From Anthopleura xanthogrammica (taxonomy: Eukaryota > Cnidaria > Anthozoa > Actiniaria > Actiniidae): a DNA stretch of 64,000 nucleotides. Positions 60,801 to 64,000 of this stretch are shown piece by piece (positions within the stretch are counted from its first letter, which is position 1; each line of letters starts with the position of its first letter). The position numbers were made by a program, and so were the translations under genes. The stretch covers positions 13,106,163 through 13,170,162 of the forward strand of contig OZ025214.1 of NCBI GenBank assembly GCA_964019055.1. The letters are read 5' to 3'. The notes beneath the pieces are model-generated. The model did not search any database, was not told the DNA's origin, and saw only the letters and a list, made by a program, of their open reading frames with translations.

Positions 60801-62429
60801 AGATCTGTAAAGTGGCAAATACCATTTCCAGATGGGACTGCTATTTTATCTGGTCATCCAAGCCATGGCAAAGGTCTAACCATTTGCAGATATTTTTAGA
60901 GTAAAGGAATCACCTACTCGGATACATTACAGCTATTCTGCAAACTCGAACGTTTCAACAGCTTGTGGTGAAATTCCCATTGGCAACTCACAACTACCGA
61001 GTTCGCAGGATAATATTGAGAATCGACGTAAGAACCCGAGTGTTGGTCCAGCCAGGGCTTGAACCCATGACATCCTGCACAACAGGCATGGCCAACCAAC
61101 TGAGCAAACTGGCATGCAGCTTAGCTAGTGTAAAACCCATGGTAAAGACACAGGGATTGTTAACATACCTGAATCAGACGCTGTCGATATTGCACCCAGA
61201 GTGTCCACGCACATGTGATAACTCATACTACAATTAGGATAGACAGATTTCATTGTGGCCATCGCCTCATCTTGCTGTTTTTTCTGCTCTAAGCCACTTA
61301 GAGAAAGTCCCTAAGAACAGACAGAGCAGTCACTAACTATAAAATTTCTATGGTATTTGGCAGAGGTATAAAACGTTCATCATTCTTGATTTTTTTCAAC
61401 AATGTTAAGTTGCTAATAGAAAAGACTTTCTCCATTTTTTTTCTTGTCAAGAAATAATCTATAGAGTGGAAGCCAGAATTTTAAAAGGTATGCACAGGCC
61501 TCACTCCCATGGCCCTACTACCCTTATATGATACCAATATGAATTTTTTGATGTGAGCACCTACCAGTGATAAAAGCTTGGTCGTCACGTCTATTCCTGC
61601 ATTTTTTTTAGCTTCTTCTACCATCTGATTTATTCTCTTTAAACATTCTTCCATTCCAATCAGCTGAAATGAAAATGAAAATGGTTATATGAATAATAAC
61701 AGGAAATAAGGGACTGTTAGTTAATTATGCCTAATGGGGACCAGTGTTCAGAAATCTCCTGAGGCACCTTACAAATGTACCCTCACAAACCTGAAATATA
61801 CTAAAATTTTACCCTCCTTTTTCATTAGGAGATACAAATTTTACCCCACCCCCTACTTTGAGTACCTTTTAAAATTTTACCCCCCCCCCCCCCCCCCCCC
61901 CCATAGGCATGAACAACGAACAGTCTCTAAAAACCTAACAATTCTAAAAATACAGAACTAAATTACATTTTTTTTATACTTATTTATTTTTCGACAAATT
62001 GAATATATGTTAAAAAATTGTTAAGCCTTTGAGAGAAGTCACGAGAATAAGGTAGTTTACAATAACGGTAACTCAATCTTTCAAGAATCTCACTACACAG
62101 CGCCATCAAAACCCTTCTCTTCCCGGCTTGCTGAATTTACTCGGAATTATTCAATTAGAATTCTTATTCTATATTATGGATTATTGTAATTACATCACGA
62201 TAATTATTGAATAATATTAGCATAAAATACCCAATGATTGGTTCCTTGGCCTGTACTTCGACCTACGATCTTGCCATCCTGGGATAGAATCACTGCCATA
62301 GAATGAGTCCCGCCACTGGAAAAGTAAATATATTTTATCAAAATACAAGAATTTCAAGATTTTAAGTGATTTTTTAACAATTTTTTACCCTTCGATCCCA
62401 CCAAAGTAAACTTGACTTGAGTCCGCCAT
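57892..62429 (-). CDS. NAGK: N-acetyl-D-glucosamine kinase
   Basis: Complete 344-aa protein, the same length as human NAGK, from ten minus-strand exons: 62429-62389, 62315-62231, 61663-61565, 61310-61169, 60554-60444, 60109-59997, 59615-59528, 59362-59262, 58661-58583, 58067-57892. It phosphorylates GlcNAc to GlcNAc-6-phosphate in the cytosol, salvaging amino sugars from glycan breakdown. ASKHA-fold motifs are all visible: phosphate-1 loop GGGTHS (residues about 14-19), substrate-contact TNHW, LGLSLSG, catalytic Asp111 in VDTLGAIS (human Asp107), phosphate-2 loop GTGSN (130-134), [20 protein letters not shown], and [13 protein letters not shown] near the end. The start is the ATG directly followed by [10 protein letters not shown]; the frame is open further upstream, but similarity to the family begins here. 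Its 3' end faces that of SMC3, 1.6 kb away. Confidence 0.95.
58250..58480 (+). repeat. Core-SINE copy in NAGK intron 9
   Basis: tctgggtattcagtttgatt (decayed head), gtgagtagagttcaatatat, tttttcaggttctccggttt, tcctccctccacaaagccca, and the tgtgagttagcagtgccctg tail. Confidence 0.65.
58760..58950. mobile_element. MITE family 1 copy in NAGK intron 8
   Basis: tcatttcagaccacgtcatt at left, gaatgacgtggtctgaagtg at right; middle tttgtttaacggttgcacac as in 15083-15290. Confidence 0.7.
58960..59115. mobile_element. Inverted-repeat element in NAGK intron 8
   Basis: gtttattacacatctagggt at left against ccctaaatgtgtaataaac at right; internal gaattgatacgatatcactt. About 155 bp. Confidence 0.6.
60610..60795. 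mobile_element. MITE family 1 copy in NAGK intron 4
   Basis: CATTTCAGACCACATGTCAT and its inverse gacacatggtctgaaatggc, outer flank gcttgggtgttccc. About 85 percent like 15083-15290 by eye. Confidence 0.75.
60840..61110. repeat. SINE-like repeat in NAGK intron 4
   Basis: Shares tggtcatccaagccatggca, gtctaaccatttgcagat, and gagtgttggtccagccaggg with gcttgaacccatgacatcct with the blocks at 660-890 and 10630-10880. An insertion near 60900-61010 splits it. Confidence 0.55.
61875..61903 (+). repeat. Poly-C run in NAGK intron 2
   Basis: Uninterrupted C tract of more than 25 bases. Length is unlikely to be exact. Confidence 0.85.
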
Positions 62430-64000
62430 TTTGGATAAGCTGAGTCTCTCTCTCAATCCGATAACACAGGAAGACCAATTTAACAAGACGCTATTAGAGC
62501 GCGAACTGGGTTTCCTGTCATGTGCACCGGCTCTAAGTGGACAACCTACTATACGACAGCTTACAAAAAAGATTTGTATTTTGGAAAATAGATAAGTAGT
62601 AGAATAAAGGCGCAACTGTCTTGGAGCTTTTAAAGTTATGTTTCCGCTAACAAGTAGCGTTGCATTACGCGTGTTTTAAAGTTACTCCTCATCTTGACCC
62701 TTGGGGCACGGCGGGGCGACAGCTGACTGGCTGGCGAAATATCTAAGCTTTATTACTTTATCATGATTTATTTTAGCCTGCGTAGCGGCCCATATTGGGA
62801 GAAGAGGGTAGGGGAGGGTTGGGGGGCCTGTGGAGGAGAGCCCCCTATCCCAAAACCCTCCCCAGCCCTTCCCCAGCCCTTCCCCAGCCCTTCCCCAGCC
62901 CCGGCCCCCACCAAAATGCGCCGATACGCAGGCTAGATTTATTTAGGTTGGCGAGAAAAGCTGATTTTCTTCAAAATTGGTATTCGATAATTTTCTAAAG
63001 TTTTCTGTCATTCATTCGTTTATTTTTTCCTGAAGAAAACCGAATTTCCGAAGACGAAGACCCCTGAGTACTATTGCGCAATTTTTGCGTTTTCTTAAAC
63101 AGGAAGAAAAGACAAAAACGCGTAGCATTTTTAGACGGGTTTGCCACAGGCAACCCAGTAATGAAGCAACAAGACCGAAAATTGATCTCAATGATTTAAC
63201 CTTCACCTGAAACAATTAGAGCTTTGGACAACATATCCTGCCATGAAGAAAAAGTAAGAAAAATTTTTATAGAAGAGTTTTTGCATTTTGGATCTGGAAG
63301 TCATTTTTCCATACGATATTAACGTTACACTACTACGAGATGCCAAGTTGTAATTTCATATACTGCTCATAAAGGTAAACAACCGCTCATATTCCCATAC
63401 AATTGTTATCCACCATCGTTGTCTAATGTTTCTCATTTTTGTTTATATTTCTATTTTTACTTGAATACCACATTTTTTCATGAGATATATCGATCGATGC
63501 CGGCATCAGCAATTCACATATTACATGCATTTTGTATTAGTTTTGTATTAGTATTACAATTCTTTACCTCAATGGTCATTTTAGGTCCTTTATTAGTTCC
63601 AATTCAAACCTTTCAAGTCAATCCCTGTGGTAAACCAAACGAAGATAATAATGGTTATAAAATCCCCCCTCTTGAGTGAACTGACTGATACGAACCAAGC
63701 CCTGGAAACCATAACCTATAAATTTGTATACTCGTATTAAATTTAGCAATCGCCTCCTATCTATAGATATAAAAGATGTCGTTACTTTTTCCAAATGGAA
63801 ATTAAAATAATTATCTTACGACTCGCCTCAAGGATGTAAAACTAAAAGCCCGCATTTGCATAGAGGCAGCTGGGGAAAAATACCATTTCAGTGTTAACGA
63901 ATGCGCGCGAGTTCACAGACACAAACCATCTGTCAGAACTGAAAAGGAAGCTATACACGAGGTTGACTTCTAAATGATCTGAACAAAATGGCAGAAAATA
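62430..64000. other. Upstream flank of NAGK and right edge of window
   Basis: The NAGK promoter must lie in the first few hundred bases, but I see no decisive element. After the MITE, 62940-64000 is AT-rich. An 87-codon frame at 63419-63679 is hydrophobic but matches no family I know and has no splice context, so it is not called. Confidence 0.45.
62774..62936. mobile_element. 163-bp MITE upstream of NAGK with 9-bp target duplication
   Basis: Ends TAGCCTGCGTAGCGGC and the inverse gccgatacgcaggcta. Flanked on both sides by GATTTATTT, a nine-base direct repeat. The interior is very GC-rich with cccttccccag repeats. It lies about 345 bp before the NAGK start codon. Confidence 0.8.

Noticed and set aside
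63419..63679. Membrane-protein-like ORF at the right edge
   Set aside because: Hydrophobic in an AT-rich background, no family match, no splice or neighbour support.

Overview
This window is eukaryotic nuclear DNA from an animal, most likely an anthozoan cnidarian (coral or sea anemone). Every gene is cut into many short exons with consensus GT/AG junctions. The proteins are clearly metazoan, and introns and spacers are AT-rich and full of minisatellites, hairpin-like inverted-repeat elements and tRNA-derived SINEs. The phylum is inferred from this style and from repeat types remembered from cnidarian genomes; no species is claimed.

Layout, left to right. (1) 1-24 kb holds a head-to-tail cluster of three ornithine-decarboxylase (ODC) family genes on the + strand: copy A (only its last two exons are inside the window), copy B (15 exons, 436 aa) and copy C (15 exon positions, 438 aa). 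Copies B and C keep the PLP-lysine and the glycine-rich and EPGRY motifs. Each has lost a different residue of the Cys-Asp pair that sits in the ODC active site, and both lack the C-terminal degradation tail of vertebrate ODC. In copy C, exon 6 is tandemly triplicated; the reading frame lets only one copy be used per mRNA. (2) 25.9-36 kb, minus strand: an eight-exon gene for a 1,977-aa, mostly disordered protein that ends in an ALMS motif, so an ALMS1-like centrosome/basal-body protein. (3) 38.1-56.3 kb, + strand: a complete 34-exon SMC3 gene (1,205 aa), the cohesin ATPase subunit, divergent from the ALMS1-like gene across a 2.1-kb shared upstream region. (4) 57.9-62.4 kb, minus strand: a complete 10-exon N-acetylglucosamine kinase gene (344 aa), tail-to-tail with SMC3.

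The exon models were assembled by hand. For each internal exon I checked the splice dinucleotides, that the phases add up to an open frame, and that the protein matches its family. SMC3, NAGK and the ALMS motif fit their human counterparts from end to end of the recognisable domains.

The rest of the window is mobile or repetitive: at least ten inverted-repeat (foldback/MITE) elements, several recurring in introns of different genes; a SINE family with a conserved core present in about ten copies; a LINE reverse-transcriptase remnant between ODC copies B and C; a short terminal-inverted-repeat element that appears to carry the first part of a helicase gene; and large minisatellites in ODC intron 3, ODC-B intron 4 and SMC3 intron 1. 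Because the ODC copies are paralogous, several insertions can be polarised by comparison with the uninterrupted intron of the sister copy. The most notable candidates for something undescribed are the frame-enforced triplicated exon and the complementary loss of active-site residues in tandem ODC paralogues.
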